Shown here: positions 1-10,422 of the stretch, in pieces
How positions within the stretch are numbered: position 1 is the first letter of the stretch
How the letters are laid out: the number at the start of each line of letters is the position of its first letter
NCBI GenBank assembly: GCA_943737045.1
Contig: CALSFV010000231.1
Coordinates: 1-64,000, forward strand
Direction of reading: 5' to 3'
Origin: Parapristionchus giblindavisi
Lineage: Eukaryota > Nematoda > Chromadorea > Rhabditida > Diplogasteridae
DNA length: 64,000 bases
Made by a program: the position numbers and the translations under genes
The notes under the pieces: generated by a model
What the model was told of the DNA's origin: nothing
Databases searched by the model: none
The model's input: only the letters and a program-made list of their open reading frames with translations

Positions 1-490
1 ATCAAGAATTAGCGATTGATAACGCGACACACCTCCATCAAAGTATGTTCATTTTCGACTCTTTCTCTCAAATTCTGTGATGTGATTTAACGAATAAGAA
101 TCAAATACGAATAAAATAATAAGAATAATAATAAGAATGATACTAACACATACTGGTACAAACGATACTATAAGGCTAAGAATAAGGAGGATCCATATGA
201 AATGGGAGACTGGCATGATCAATGGAAGAAAACGAATGGAAGGAATGAGGGAATGAAGGAAAGGAGGAATAGGAATGGAGAGAATATGACAAATGATAGC
301 CGAATGGATGAAGGCATGGATGAGATTCCCCTGTTCCCTTACCAAAAAAATGCTTTAGTTGTCTGTCTCTCTCGTTTCGCATGATCTCTAGTCAGTTCTC
401 TGACATGCGAGTGAGATTCGAAGAGGAGGAGACAGATTGGGTCATAGATCAGGAATGTTTGGAGGTTTCATAGAACACTTTTGACAATGA
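1..490. other. No gene seen
   Basis: AT-rich sequence with short AATAATAATAAGAATGA runs at 112-136; only short frames without splice or protein support. Confidence 0.5.
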
Positions 491-585
491 AAACAAGCCC
501 GGATAATCTGAAACTCTCCGCTCTGACAAAGCGAGAAAGTATAGCCAGAGCTTAGAGTTCCACATTAGCTCGGGCTGTGCCTAAA
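491..585. mobile_element. F1 palindromic MITE, degenerate
   Basis: Contains AAACTCTCCGCTCTGAC and the mirrored AGCCAGAGCTTAGAGTT; the central CTCTCTCG part is deleted. Confidence 0.5.
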
Positions 586-832
586 ATTCTGAAGAAATGT
601 CGATTGGCTGAAGCAGACGTTTGGAACAAGTAGGCATGTAATGCGATATGGGAAATGAGGAAGAAAGGGCAAGATTATGAAGAGATCTTATATTAAAAGG
701 TCTCTGAAATCAAGATAGAGAGATGAAACATCATTGATTTTATATGAACACCGCTAGTTTAAAAAATCAGTCCGTTACGAGCAATAGCAATAATCTGTGG
801 GTTTACCGAAAATTGTTCAGATGGCCTCATCA

Positions 833-950
833 AAAGCATACCCCAAGCTTATTTGAAATTCCTCGCTCTGGCAATGCTCTCTCGCTTTCTTTGACTACGA
901 GAGAGAGCTCCCAGAGCGGAGGGAAAAATAGCTCGGGTGTGCCGTTGACT
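833..950. mobile_element. F1 palindromic MITE
   Basis: Near-complete; ends CATACCCCAAGC and GCTCGGGTGTGCC, centre CTCTCTCGCTTTC...ACGAGAGAGAGC. Confidence 0.5.
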
Positions 951-1033
951 AGAAAAACAACAACAAACAAAGAAATGAATTAAAGCGAGGAGGAAGCGAG
1001 TCTAAACGGACTAGTTGGTCTACATTTTCTATC

Positions 1034-1505
1034 TTCTTTTTTTCTGTTTTCAGATTCTCTCCCTCTTCCTCTTCCTCTCCCCCTCTCCTCTCCCTCTCCC
1101 TCCTCTCTCTCCCTCTCCCTCTCTTCATCTCTGTCCCTTTCCCTCTTCCTCTCCTCCTCTCCTTCCTCTCGCTCTAGCTTCATAGTGTATCTTGTTCTTT
1201 CTCCCTATCGTATATCCTGATTCCTTTTTTAGCCCTCTCTCTCTCCTCTCTCTCTCTCTCTCCCTCTCTCTCTCTCCCTCTCCTTCTCTCTCTCTCTCTC
1301 TCCTCTCTCTCTATCTCTCCCTCTCTCTCTCTCCCTCTCCTTCTCTCTCTCTCTCCCTCTCTCCCCACCCCTTCTCCATTTTCCGCACCAAACACGCAGG
1401 AAGTGTGAACAGGAAACGGGGTATGGGTGGTGTGGAGTGTGAAGGCTGTTAGATCAATCAAGCAACAAAGTAAGGCGTTAAAAATCAGAGGAGAGGAGAG
1501 AGAGG

Positions 1506-1540
<35 letters not shown>

Positions 1541-1672
1541 GGAAAGGGAGAGAGAGAGGGAGGGAGAGGGAGAGAGAGAGGGAGAGAGGAGGAATGAGTG
1601 AGAGAGAGAGAGAGAGGGAAAGGGAGAGAGAGAGGGAGGGATAGGGAGAGAGAGAGGGAGAGAGAGAAAATG
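1034..1672. repeat. CT tracts followed by a GA tract
   Basis: CTCTCC-type repeats at 1034-1180 and 1223-1372, then GA-type repeats at 1489-1670, giving an imperfect inverted pair of pyrimidine and purine tracts. Confidence 0.5.
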
Positions 1673-1841
1673 AACATCTACAAAGAAGGCATCACAACAT
1701 CATGAAATAATCAAGATAGAGAGGCTAACTGAATGGAAAGAAAAAGCAACAAATACAAAAGACTAGTAACTGAAATGGATAAGGATACGTCACTGTATTA
1801 GGACGATATAGATAAGACTTTTAAAATCTTTATTTAAAGAA

Positions 1842-1964
1842 TTTAAAGAGACACCTCCAAGCTAATTTTAAACTCTCCGCATTGATCATACTCTATCGCA
1901 GACAAGGAAAGCGAGAGAATGTGGACAGAGTGGAGAGCCAAATTAGCTCGGGGTGTGCCTTTAA
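1842..1964. mobile_element. F1 palindromic MITE with TTAA at both ends
   Basis: TTAAAGAGACACC at the left and GGTGTGCCTTTAA at the right; complete copy of 123 bp. Confidence 0.5.
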
Positions 1965-2814
1965 GAGGGTGGGCTAATCATAAGAGAGAATGCAGTTTTG
2001 TTATGATTCTGAGACCATCAACGAATTTAGGTTCAATAATCATGATTTTTCATAATTTTCGAAATATTCCACTTGTGTTAAAATCAATAACAGAAAGCGA
2101 ATGCAAGGAAAAATCTCTGATAGTGCGTTTGTTCCCGTCTATAAGTTTCTTGTCGTTCTCTCTCCCTCTCCCTCTCCTTTTCTCTCCCTCTTCTCTCTTC
2201 CTACCCTCCTATCTCTTGATTCTGACATGATCCTATTAGTGTACCCTCTCAAATAAGAAGTGAGTGGGACAGGAGGGGTTGTTCATTGTCTTTACAGGGA
2301 CACCTCTTAATAATTTGAAACTGTCCTATCTGGCCACATTTTATCAGCTTATTTGTCTCTCTATTGTCAGACCCTATGAAATTACTCAAGACAAGAAATA
2401 TCAACTAGTAGTATAGGCTCTTATCTCGCTACAGATCCGGTGACCCACCGCATAGTTCATCTAAATAAAGTGTTCAAATGTAATGTCAAATTATACGCTC
2501 TCATCATTTGGGTGAAATGAGCGCTAATACCTCTAAAATAGAGAAATTTCTCCTTGAGATTTTCAACGAAAACTTGTGACGCACCCTTGAATTCCGATAT
2601 TTTAATCAAAGAATCGGAATATCATCAATCCGCGATCTTTGATATCACTATTCTTTCCAGTTTGATACTGACGTCATCTGCACTTTCCACGTCCCTAATG
2701 CATACATGAATTAGCGCTAATGTATACGACACTTATTGGGTACACGACACAAATTATTCAGACGTGAGAGATAGGCATGGTGGACGTCTCGACAGAACTA
2801 TTCTTGGTGCATTC
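1965..2814. other. No gene seen
   Basis: Unique sequence with a short CT tract at 2159-2195 and a small inverted pair around ATTCCGATATT / AATCGGAATAT near 2590-2625. Confidence 0.5.
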
Positions 2815-3055
2815 AGTAACCCCGAGTAATAACTCGCATAGGGAACCCAGAGAAATATCTCCGCATAGTATCCCCGAGTGATAACCCGGAGTATTAATCC
2901 AGGGCAATACTCCGCATAACACCCCGGGTGATAGTCCTGAACAGTAGCCCAGGGTAATACTCCGCATAGTAACCCCGAGTAATAACTCCGAGAAGCAACC
3001 CCGAATGGTAACTTCGATTAGTTACCGTGAGTAGTAACCCCGAAAATATGTCCTA
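2815..3055. repeat. Minisatellite, units of about 25 bp (CCCCGAGTAATAACTCCGCATAG)
   Basis: About ten degenerate units alternating CCCCGAG, AATACTCCGCATA and AGTAACC. Confidence 0.5.
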
Positions 3056-3417
3056 GTATTATATTTCGATAGCATGAAATTTTGAAGAAAGTGAAAGATA
3101 TGAAAGAGTTACTTTTCAGCAGCGACAGTAGTACGAAAATTATGTCCCAGAGCCAGATTTTACACGTAAAATAATAATCTGAAGTGGTCTGGATTATGTG
3201 TAATAGATTGAGGGCGAACAACAGACGGAATCACGTTTTACTGGCGTACATATTTACAAAGTAAAGCGTTGGAGGAGAACGCTAGAGGATACGAAACGTC
3301 GTTGTTGTCTTGTTTTTTTCTCCCCGGTTGAATAAAGCAAATAAGCATGCGGCTAAACATCCTGATTCTTGGTTACATTGGTCTTGTGCGCGCATACAGC
3401 ACTACAGTATGTTCCTT

Positions 3418-3680
3418 ATAATAATAATAATAATTTATTCACGTTAAGCGATCATCGCTAAGTGGGGATGGAACAAGTAAAATCGATATTATTCATACCC
3501 CAGCATGTAGGCCCGACAGTTCTTGCTAGATCACCTCTACATCTTGGTGGAGATCTTGCTTCTGTACGCGCCCTATACAGTCGTATGAAGTCACGTGTTC
3601 CCTTCATGTTCTCTTTCACATACAGTGAACGATTTGGAATTATAATATTTGGAAAAAAGAGATTGTACTGAATATAAGAT
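3418..3680 (-). other. Possible retroelement tail fragment
   Basis: On the minus strand a polar stretch ends in AATAAATTATTATTATTATA, like the ATT-repeat tail of some nematode LINEs. No reverse transcriptase motif is readable, so this rests on the tail alone. A similar run of AATAATAATAAT lies near 11856. Confidence 0.5.
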
Positions 3681-3778
3681 CAGAGACATAAGGGGGATTA
3701 CGGTCATGGTCTGACGAAGACGAGAAGTTGCTATGGAATAAAAGTGAATATCATGGGGAGGATGTATACCTCATATTT

Positions 3779-3985
3779 CTCCTCCCCTCCCTCTCTCTCC
3801 CTCTCCCTCTCTCCGTCTCTCTCCATCTCCCTCCCATCTCTATCTCTCCTCTCTCTCTCCATCTCCTTCTATCCCCCTCTCCACCTCTCTCTCCCTCCCT
3901 GTCTCTCCCTCTCCTCCTTCTCTCTCCCTCTCACCTCCTCCTCCTCTTGTTCCTATCCACCTCTCCCTCTCTCCCTCATCGCATG
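3779..3985. repeat. Polypyrimidine CT/CCT tract
   Basis: TCTCCCTC-type repeats, about 200 bp, on the plus strand. Confidence 0.5.
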
Positions 3986-4545
3986 CTCCTCTCGCCCGGC
4001 GGGGCAAATCCCCCCACTTTTATAGCCCACTTCTAAACTGGCAAAAGAAATGGGCTAAAAAGACGGACGGAAGTGTGCATTCTAAACGAATATATATACG
4101 TATGTATATGACAGAGAATCGTAATATTAGTCGATGCGTGATCCGAGAGATAGACAAATTGATCGTGGCCATTTATTCCATCACTTTCAGTTTTTTTTTA
4201 AATTAATGTTTCGCATGTTATCTCTTTTCCATTTTCTTGAAAATTAATAATCTTTTTTAATCGGGAACCGTACAGTGTTAGTGAAGCTATTCAGCAACCA
4301 TCAATATATTTGGATTATTTAATGCTTATTGTTAGGTCAGTCGCACACAAACTGTATTTTTTTTCTTTTTATCACATATTACAAACCATACCGTCATAAG
4401 CTTGCAACCTCCCCAAATTTCTCCTTTTTTACTAAATCTGATATTCGAGAACTCACGTTGCCCATAGACCACTGGGGGATCATCGTACGGCGACAGTCCT
4501 CCGGTCGCCACCACCACTCCTGTACGCGGTCCTGCAACGGAAACA

Positions 4546-4860
4546 GGATTACGGTAGATTATGATATTTTGGAATACGGGGTACTGTAACTGAATAAAGG
4601 ATACGGTAGATAATGCTCGATATTGTTGGAATGCTAGGTACTGTCAGTAAATACAGGATTACGGTAGATTATGGCATTGTTGGAATACTGGGTACTGTAA
4701 ATGAATACAGGATTACGGTAGATAAGGATATTATTGAGATACTGGATACTGTAACTAAATGAAGGATACGGTAGATAATGCAGTGGATATTTTTGGATTA
4801 CTGGGTACTGTGACTACACACGTAAAGTAAAGAAGATACGGTAGATCGAACTTGAGAATT
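4546..4860. repeat. Minisatellite, units of about 65 bp (GGATTACGGTAGAT)
   Basis: Five units each holding GGAT(T)ACGGTAGAT, a TTGGAATACTGGGTACTG core and AAT-rich spacers. The same phrase flanks the hAT-like element near 36840. Confidence 0.5.
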
Positions 4861-5282
4861 ATCGATTTGTTTTGGGGTTTTATTTACTACTCGCGTGAGG
4901 ATTAGGGGTCGGAGAGTGGAAATGTGCGACGATTAAGCGCGCCATCCATCATTCGGTTGTGAATATGTCACTAGAAAGGGGGAATGAGAATGTTGCAGAA
5001 TCTTTACTATTTCTCAAGAGTTTTTTTATTAATAAACAACAAAAATGTTTAAAAAAAGCATTTTGTCGAAGTATATCCACCAAACTATTATAAAGTTGTC
5101 TTTGCACTTCAATACATGAAATGGGATGGGAATGTTGCAGAATCTTTCCTCTAACTCTAGAGTTTTTGAGTAAACATCAGTATTTTCAAGTTAAAAATAC
5201 TTTTTTTACGAATAATATCTACCTATATATAATAAAGTTGTTAACTTTGCTCTTCAATACTTCAATTTGGTAAAAATAATTT

Positions 5283-5549
5283 TCACATTATGAAATATGA
5301 CAACGGGAAAAAGCACGGAGTGGATTCAAATTTGTCTATAAAATTTTGAGATGCGATTGTACGATTTCTCAAATAGTCTTTAGTCATATCCCTCTTACTC
5401 GACGCAAACTTTGGCATGCTCGCAGGTGACTCCTCTAATAGCTGAGAATGCACGGTATTGATATAGAGAAGGAAGATGATGATGATGATGGGGAATATTG
5501 ATCGATGATCAATCAATAATGAGACAGGACCGATCGGCCATCGTGGCAT
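5283..5549 (-). CDS. Possible small secreted or membrane protein, 88 aa, single exon
   Basis: The ATG at 5549 is preceded by ATTTCTAGG, a good trans-splice acceptor one base away. Residues 18-35 form a strong hydrophobic core (IFPIIIIIFLLYINTVHS) followed by QLLEESPASMPKF, like a signal peptide or anchor with a possible cleavage site after HS. The rest is polar with one N-glycosylation-type NRT, and the frame stays open to a TGA. No homologue is recognised and no polyadenylation signal lies close downstream. It may be a real orphan gene, the first exon of a longer one, or chance; the acceptor plus hydrophobic core is the only positive evidence. Confidence 0.5.
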   Translation of the reverse strand: MPRWPIGPVSLLIDHRSIFPIIIIIFLLYINTVHSQLLEESPASMPKFASSKRDMTKDYLRNRTIASQNFIDKFESTPCFFPLSYFIM

Positions 5550-5817
5550 CCTAGAAATGTTATATTGATTTTATCTATTTTATATAATAGTATATCTTAT
5601 TTATTATTTATTTATTTATTATATTTATTATTTATTTATTATATTTATATATTTGATATTTAATACATATAACTGAACCATTGATTTAGATAATCGTTTT
5701 TATAGTTTTAATTATTTTTTTATTGAGAATAATGACTACTCATCGTGGAACAAAAATTCTATAGATGTTAATAGGTAATTAAAACACAAATCACACTGGT
5801 CCGAAAAGGGATCGAAA

Positions 5818-6213
5818 ATGGACTTAACTTGCTCTAACTTAACTTACCTTGATCTCCTTGAGCAAAGACGCACCCTTATAGACTTGAGTTTCACTTATAA
5901 AGTAGTGCATGTATTAGTTAGTATAGACAATCCCACGTTTGGAACTCTCTTCCCAATAGCTCGATTATATGTCCTAATCCAAAGTCGTTTAGTAATTCAA
6001 TTAGATCAATTATATGTAGCTCTTCTTCTTAAGTTAACTTTTTCGATTTCCACTACTATACTTATGCTGCCCCGTTGTGGCATAGTAAATTATGTATCCA
6101 ACCATTTTTCTTGTTTGTGTCCTATGTATTGTTCATTATGTACCAGCATAATAAAGATATTATTATTATATTACTCTAACTCAACAAACTCACCTCTAGT
6201 GCATATCCAATGA
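5818..6213 (+). pseudogene. Decayed LINE-like 3' fragment (reverse transcriptase C-terminal region)
   Basis: The open frame contains RRTLIDLSFTYKVVHVLVSID, which resembles the region after the reverse transcriptase core of non-LTR retrotransposons (typically RR..LDL.F.YK..HG..DID). The continuation toward the expected aromatic/WN..P motif is only visible in another frame (YAAPLWHSKL near 6060), so at least one frameshift is present. An ATT-rich tail follows near 6150-6175. The match is by eye and weak; chance similarity is possible. No intact element surrounds it. Confidence 0.5.
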
Positions 6214-6398
6214 GCGTGTGCGGGGGGAACTCTAGCCATACATCGGATCGTGATTCCTCTATCGGTCTGAACTAACAATATTATAATAATGTCGAACGTT
6301 AAATATAATGTATGAGGTCGAATCATACGTAGTGAATATTCTCGAAAAGAAGCGAAAAGAGGAGAAGATTTTCAGCAGAGACAATTATCAATTATATC

Positions 6399-6516
6399 TT
6401 AAAGTGCTACCCGGAGCTAATTTAACTCTCGCTATGACCACAGTATCTCGCTTTCTATGTCTGCGAGAGAGTATTGCCAATTCGGAGAGTCAAATTAGCT
6501 TGGCGTATGACTTTAA
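6399..6516. mobile_element. F1 palindromic MITE
   Basis: TTAAAGTGCTACCCGGAGC at the left, GCTTGGCGTATGACTTTAA at the right. Confidence 0.5.
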
Positions 6517-7094
6517 TGATAAAGTTCGAAAGTTATAGAATAGCTTTTGCTATGGAAATTCATCACGTAGATCAATTGCACTTTACCACAGAAACTTGCA
6601 GAATTTATGCAATTGCTATGTATAATACGTGCGGATAGACGACGTTTCCTAACGTGTCTTCGAGATAACTCTGCGCAAGTGCAACTAATGCTAAATAGGA
6701 ACACGACGAATATCTTTTAAGGGAATGATGTAAAAATGGTGTGCTAGACCGATATTTTGCATTATTTTGTTCTTTTTTCTCAGCTTCAAGTAAGAAAGGA
6801 AAGCACCACAGTACCAAAGTAACAAGCGTTCTACTGGGAACGCCCTTCCCTGCGCTCACCTCTTTTTGACCTACGCTCTGATAAGGACGCGCACTATCGT
6901 AAATTCCCCCTAGAAAGCTCTCAAACTTTACAATAATAACATCTCATTAAAACCTGTCAATGATTATCGCGTGTTAACTCTTCGGGATCATTACTAAAAG
7001 TAGAAACGGCGATGCGACGGGTGGAATTCATTGCGTACAAAATTGATGCAGATTACTTTAACTGTTATGTGCAGAATACAATCAAACATTTTTG

Positions 7095-7215
7095 TTAAAG
7101 GGACCGAAACCTTTGTCAACGATCTCTTCAACGGTCCACGCTCTCTCGTTGTTAGAGAACAGAGAAATAGTGTGCGAATGAAGGGACCATTGAGAGAGGT
7201 CACTCTCCACTCTAA
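7095..7215. mobile_element. F2 palindromic MITE
   Basis: TTAAAGGGACCGAAACC at the left; centre GCTCTCTCGTTGTTAGAGAAC. Confidence 0.5.
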
Positions 7216-7766
7216 TAGAAAACATTCGTCAAATCATGAGATCAAACAAACATTTCTTGTCTGATTTTAGGCCCGATCTTATTGTAAGTAAATAATAAAA
7301 ACAAAAAGTTTGGTTTGAATTTTGTGTAGCTTGGTATACTTTCAGAAATATTCCTCAAACAATTCGTAGTAGAGGCATGTGTGTGAGAGAGGGAGAGAGT
7401 TGGAAAGTCAGAGGAGAGAGAGGGTGACAGAGAAAGCGAATGATAATGATAATATACTTCATGCTATGAGTAGGCATAGATGGAATCAGTAACCGTGGAC
7501 CCAATGAAATATCTGAATATGTGAAGAAAGTTGATCAGGCTTTACGAACATTGCAAGAATCAGCGGAACCATCTCATATCGCTACCGATGCAGTGGTCCA
7601 CCAATGACTTTGGTATCAAAGAAAGAAGGATAGAAGAAAGTGAGAGAGGTGGAAGGGATACAAATAGAAAATCGACACTCAAGTGCATATCAAGAGTATA
7701 TTGGAGACATATAATAAGACCTCGTGAATTAGGAGATCAGCTACACAAAGAATTTGGAGTCTTAGG

Positions 7767-7874
7767 CGGTGTTACATTTTTCAAAACGTGCGCATGTCGT
7801 AACGACGGAGACGCGGAGGTGGGGGGGGGGGTTACGGCGTGCGCACGTTTTGAAAATGTAATACCACCTTACAA
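7767..7874. repeat. 108-bp palindrome with a G11 run
   Basis: GGTGTTACATTTTTCAAAAC and GTTTTGAAAATGTAATACC enclose CGTGCGCATGTCGTAACG, its complement and eleven G residues at 7821-7831. Confidence 0.5.
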
Positions 7875-8044
7875 TTAGCCAGAAAGTACATAGAACATCA
7901 GTGTTATGAGGGAGGAATTGATAGTGAGAGAAATCACAATCAACAATCTCTCGTAGGCGGATAACATATATTTTTTTAATTGAAGAAAATAAATTCAACG
8001 TATAAAATATTATCAGGAAAGGTTGAGGACGGCAGTTGCACCAT

Positions 8045-8164
8045 CACAGCGTTCTCATGACTTTCAAAGCAAGAACGACCGCTCAACATACAAACTCTCT
8101 CGAATACAATGGTCTCTCCTTTGTCTTGCTTTCGAAGAAAAATTGCTTGGACCAGAATACTGTG
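8045..8164 (+). mobile_element. 120-bp MITE, family F3, copy 1
   Basis: Starts CACAGCGTTCT and ends CAGAATACTGTG, with CCAT duplicated at 8041-8044 and 8165-8168. The most diverged full copy. The core CGACCGCTCAACATA is shared with the other copies. Confidence 0.5.
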
Positions 8165-8277
8165 CCATACACAGAATACAAAAATAACATCGTACACTGG
8201 AGAATAAGAGTACTGTTGAGTAGTGGAAGAATGAAGTGAGGAATGTACACAGAAATGACTCGAACGGCTACATCCTC

Positions 8278-8581
8278 TCTTTATCTTCCTCCTACCTCTG
8301 CCTCTACCTCTTCCTCTCCGTCTCTCTCTTTTCCCTCTCCCTCTCTCTGTATATCTCTCCCTCTCTCCCTACCTCCCTACCTCTACTTCTCTCTCTCCCT
8401 CTCTCTCCCTCTCCCTCTCCCTCCCTCTCTCTCTCCCTCTCTCCCTCTTACTCTGGAAAGAAGTGAATCCGATTTGTTCGGGAGATGAAAAGAGCGTGTA
8501 TGGACTGAGGTGAGAGTGGACAATGGGGATATCCTGATAGAAGATGGAGAGGGAGAGGGAGGGAGGAAAAGAGAGAGGAGG

Positions 8582-8623
<42 letters not shown>

Positions 8624-8750
8624 ATGGAGAGAGAGAAGGAGGAAGAGGAGGAGAGAGATGGGGAGAAAGAGGAGAGAATAGGAGACAGGAGAGAGAAGAT
8701 AGGGGAGAGAGATGGAGAGATAGACCTGGGAAGAGGGAGAGAGGAAGACT
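8278..8750. repeat. CT tract then GA tract
   Basis: Pyrimidine tract 8278-8455 and purine tract 8544-8750, separated by about 90 bp and able to pair as arms. Confidence 0.5.
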
Positions 8751-9370
8751 GAAAAAGAGCTACGATTTGCATAAGTGCGAACGAATATAAACGTTGTCTG
8801 TCAGGTCTCATTCCCCTTTCTCTTTGCAGAGATCTTCCACATTTCTCTTCAAGCGGTTCTCTTTCAGGAACAGACGATCCTACGGTCCCATTTACAGAAT
8901 AAAAATCACTCTTCACTGTTCCCAATGTCTAACATCCACATCTCAACACGCCACAGTGTGAAACTGATAAATATTGATTGATTGATTGACTGGTCCTAAA
9001 TCAGCATTTTACCATCTACAACATTGAATATTACCCAGATATTTTTTGTAAATAAAAGAGTGAAATATCGACAATTCTGACTAGGGAATGGTTTTTGTGA
9101 TGGCAGAAACTACGGGGAGTGACCTACAGACCTACGTAGTTTCTGCACAGAAACGACTCCCTATTGAGACAATTCGCTGTGAGTGATCATGATCACCTTC
9201 CCGTCTACTATCTTCTTCAGGAAGTTTCCATGTTTTGTATTGTCGAGAAAGACACTCATTCCGGGGGCTAATTCGCTTATCTCACTGAATAAAGAGACAC
9301 AAATTCAGCGAAAGAAGTGCTAATTAGTAGTGGAGAAATCCTCATGGGATACTAAAGTGGGCCTGGGAGT

Positions 9371-9508
9371 CGCGGGAGAGGAGGGGAAGAGGAGGAGGAG
9401 AGAGAGAGGAGAGGGGAGGGGAGGAGGGGAGAGAGGGAGGGGAGGAGGGGAGAGAGGGAGGAGAGAATGGAGGAGAGGAGGAAGAAGAATGAAGGAGGAG
9501 AGAGAGGA
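9371..9508. repeat. Polypurine GGA/GA tract
   Basis: GGAGGGGAG and GAGAGGGAGG units of about 20 bp repeat. Confidence 0.5.
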
Positions 9509-10017
9509 TCCTGTAAACCCTGAAAGGCCCCGGAAAGACACAGAAGCTTTGCATATTCAGCAAAGTCGTTGGGATGAAGGATTTTGGATTGAAGATTGAA
9601 TAGTGAAAAGAATAGTGGAAATGGGGACTGTGTAGAAAAGTGAAAGGTAAAGTTATCGCGATATTCAAGGAACACGAAGAGAGATCAAAGATCAGAGAAA
9701 GAATATCAAACTTAAAAAAGAGACTTACTCAATTATAGTGATTCTATACTGAAAATAAAGATCAAAGATATTTTAAAGCATTGATTACGGGATACATCTG
9801 TTAGAAAATGAAAGAAACGAAAACTAAAGAGTTTTTACTTCTGAATTGAGATTTTTTACTTCTGAACTGAGATTTTGTTTTCTGAACCTATAAATTCAGA
9901 AACCATAGTGTTGGCGAAACCTCTCTTCATCTTGGTCACTATCATTTTGTTCTCTGTCGACGAGAGAGCATTGGGCCTTGACGTTAGATTAAACCTGTAA
10001 CAATAAGTCGGGTGAGC

Positions 10018-10119
10018 ACCGACTTGATTGGAACTATTTGCATACTTTGTCTATTCATTATCGGTTATTTCACATATGGAAATAGTTTTCATCCAGTCGT
10101 TTCTCAATCAACCTAGTGC
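10018..10119. repeat. F7 dispersed repeat, copy 1
   Basis: Shares ACTTTGTCTATTCATTA and TTTTCATCCAGTCG-TT with the copy at 17878. Confidence 0.5.
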
Positions 10120-10317
10120 ATGAGAGAGCATAGGACATTGAAGAGACGTCAGAATAAAGTTATGCTTCCTTCAAAATGTGCACGACCCTGATCTCGTTTA
10201 GTGTGGAGAAACGGATATTGAATGAGGGAATGACCTAGGATTGGCTTGAGTTACTTAGCCTATAGAGGGAACTGATCTTTCATCACATGACCTTATCAGG
10301 AACATACTTAAAGAACT

Positions 10318-10422
10318 TAAGATACTCCGCTAATTTTACTCTCCGCTCTGGCCACGATCTCGCAGACAAAGAAGCGAGAGAATATAGCCAGAGCGTTGAG
10401 TTTCGAATTAGCTCGGGGTGTG
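10318..10422. mobile_element. F1 palindromic MITE
   Basis: Ends degraded; interior ACTCTCCGCTCTGGCCACG and ATAGCCAGAGCG intact. Confidence 0.5.

Larger units (their letters stand above)
6524..8044. other. No gene seen apart from the listed repeats
   Basis: Holds one F2 MITE and the 7767 palindrome; the 7531-7878 open frame runs into that palindrome and has no coding signature. Confidence 0.5.
8752..10317. other. No gene seen
   Basis: A LINE-type tail (GATAAATATTGATTGATTGATTG) at about 8968, a small hairpin GCAGAAACTACG / CGTAGTTTCTGC at 9108-9148, and repeats listed separately. Confidence 0.5.

Noticed and set aside
1180..1677. Long open frames rich in Ser/Leu/Pro or Arg/Glu/Gly (also 8383-8925 minus, 9342-9675 minus, 16683-16952, 17111-17500, 19664-20068, 37509-37820 minus)
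   Set aside because: They are translations of GA/CT simple repeats, which lack stops in several frames at once. They show no splice context or protein pattern.
2815..3055. CRISPR-like array
   Set aside because: Units are degenerate, spacers are not unique and of constant length, and the genome is eukaryotic.
3462..3671. 69-codon plus frame beginning MGMEQVKSILFIPQ
   Set aside because: No signal, splice site or family match; the region looks more like a retroelement tail on the other strand.
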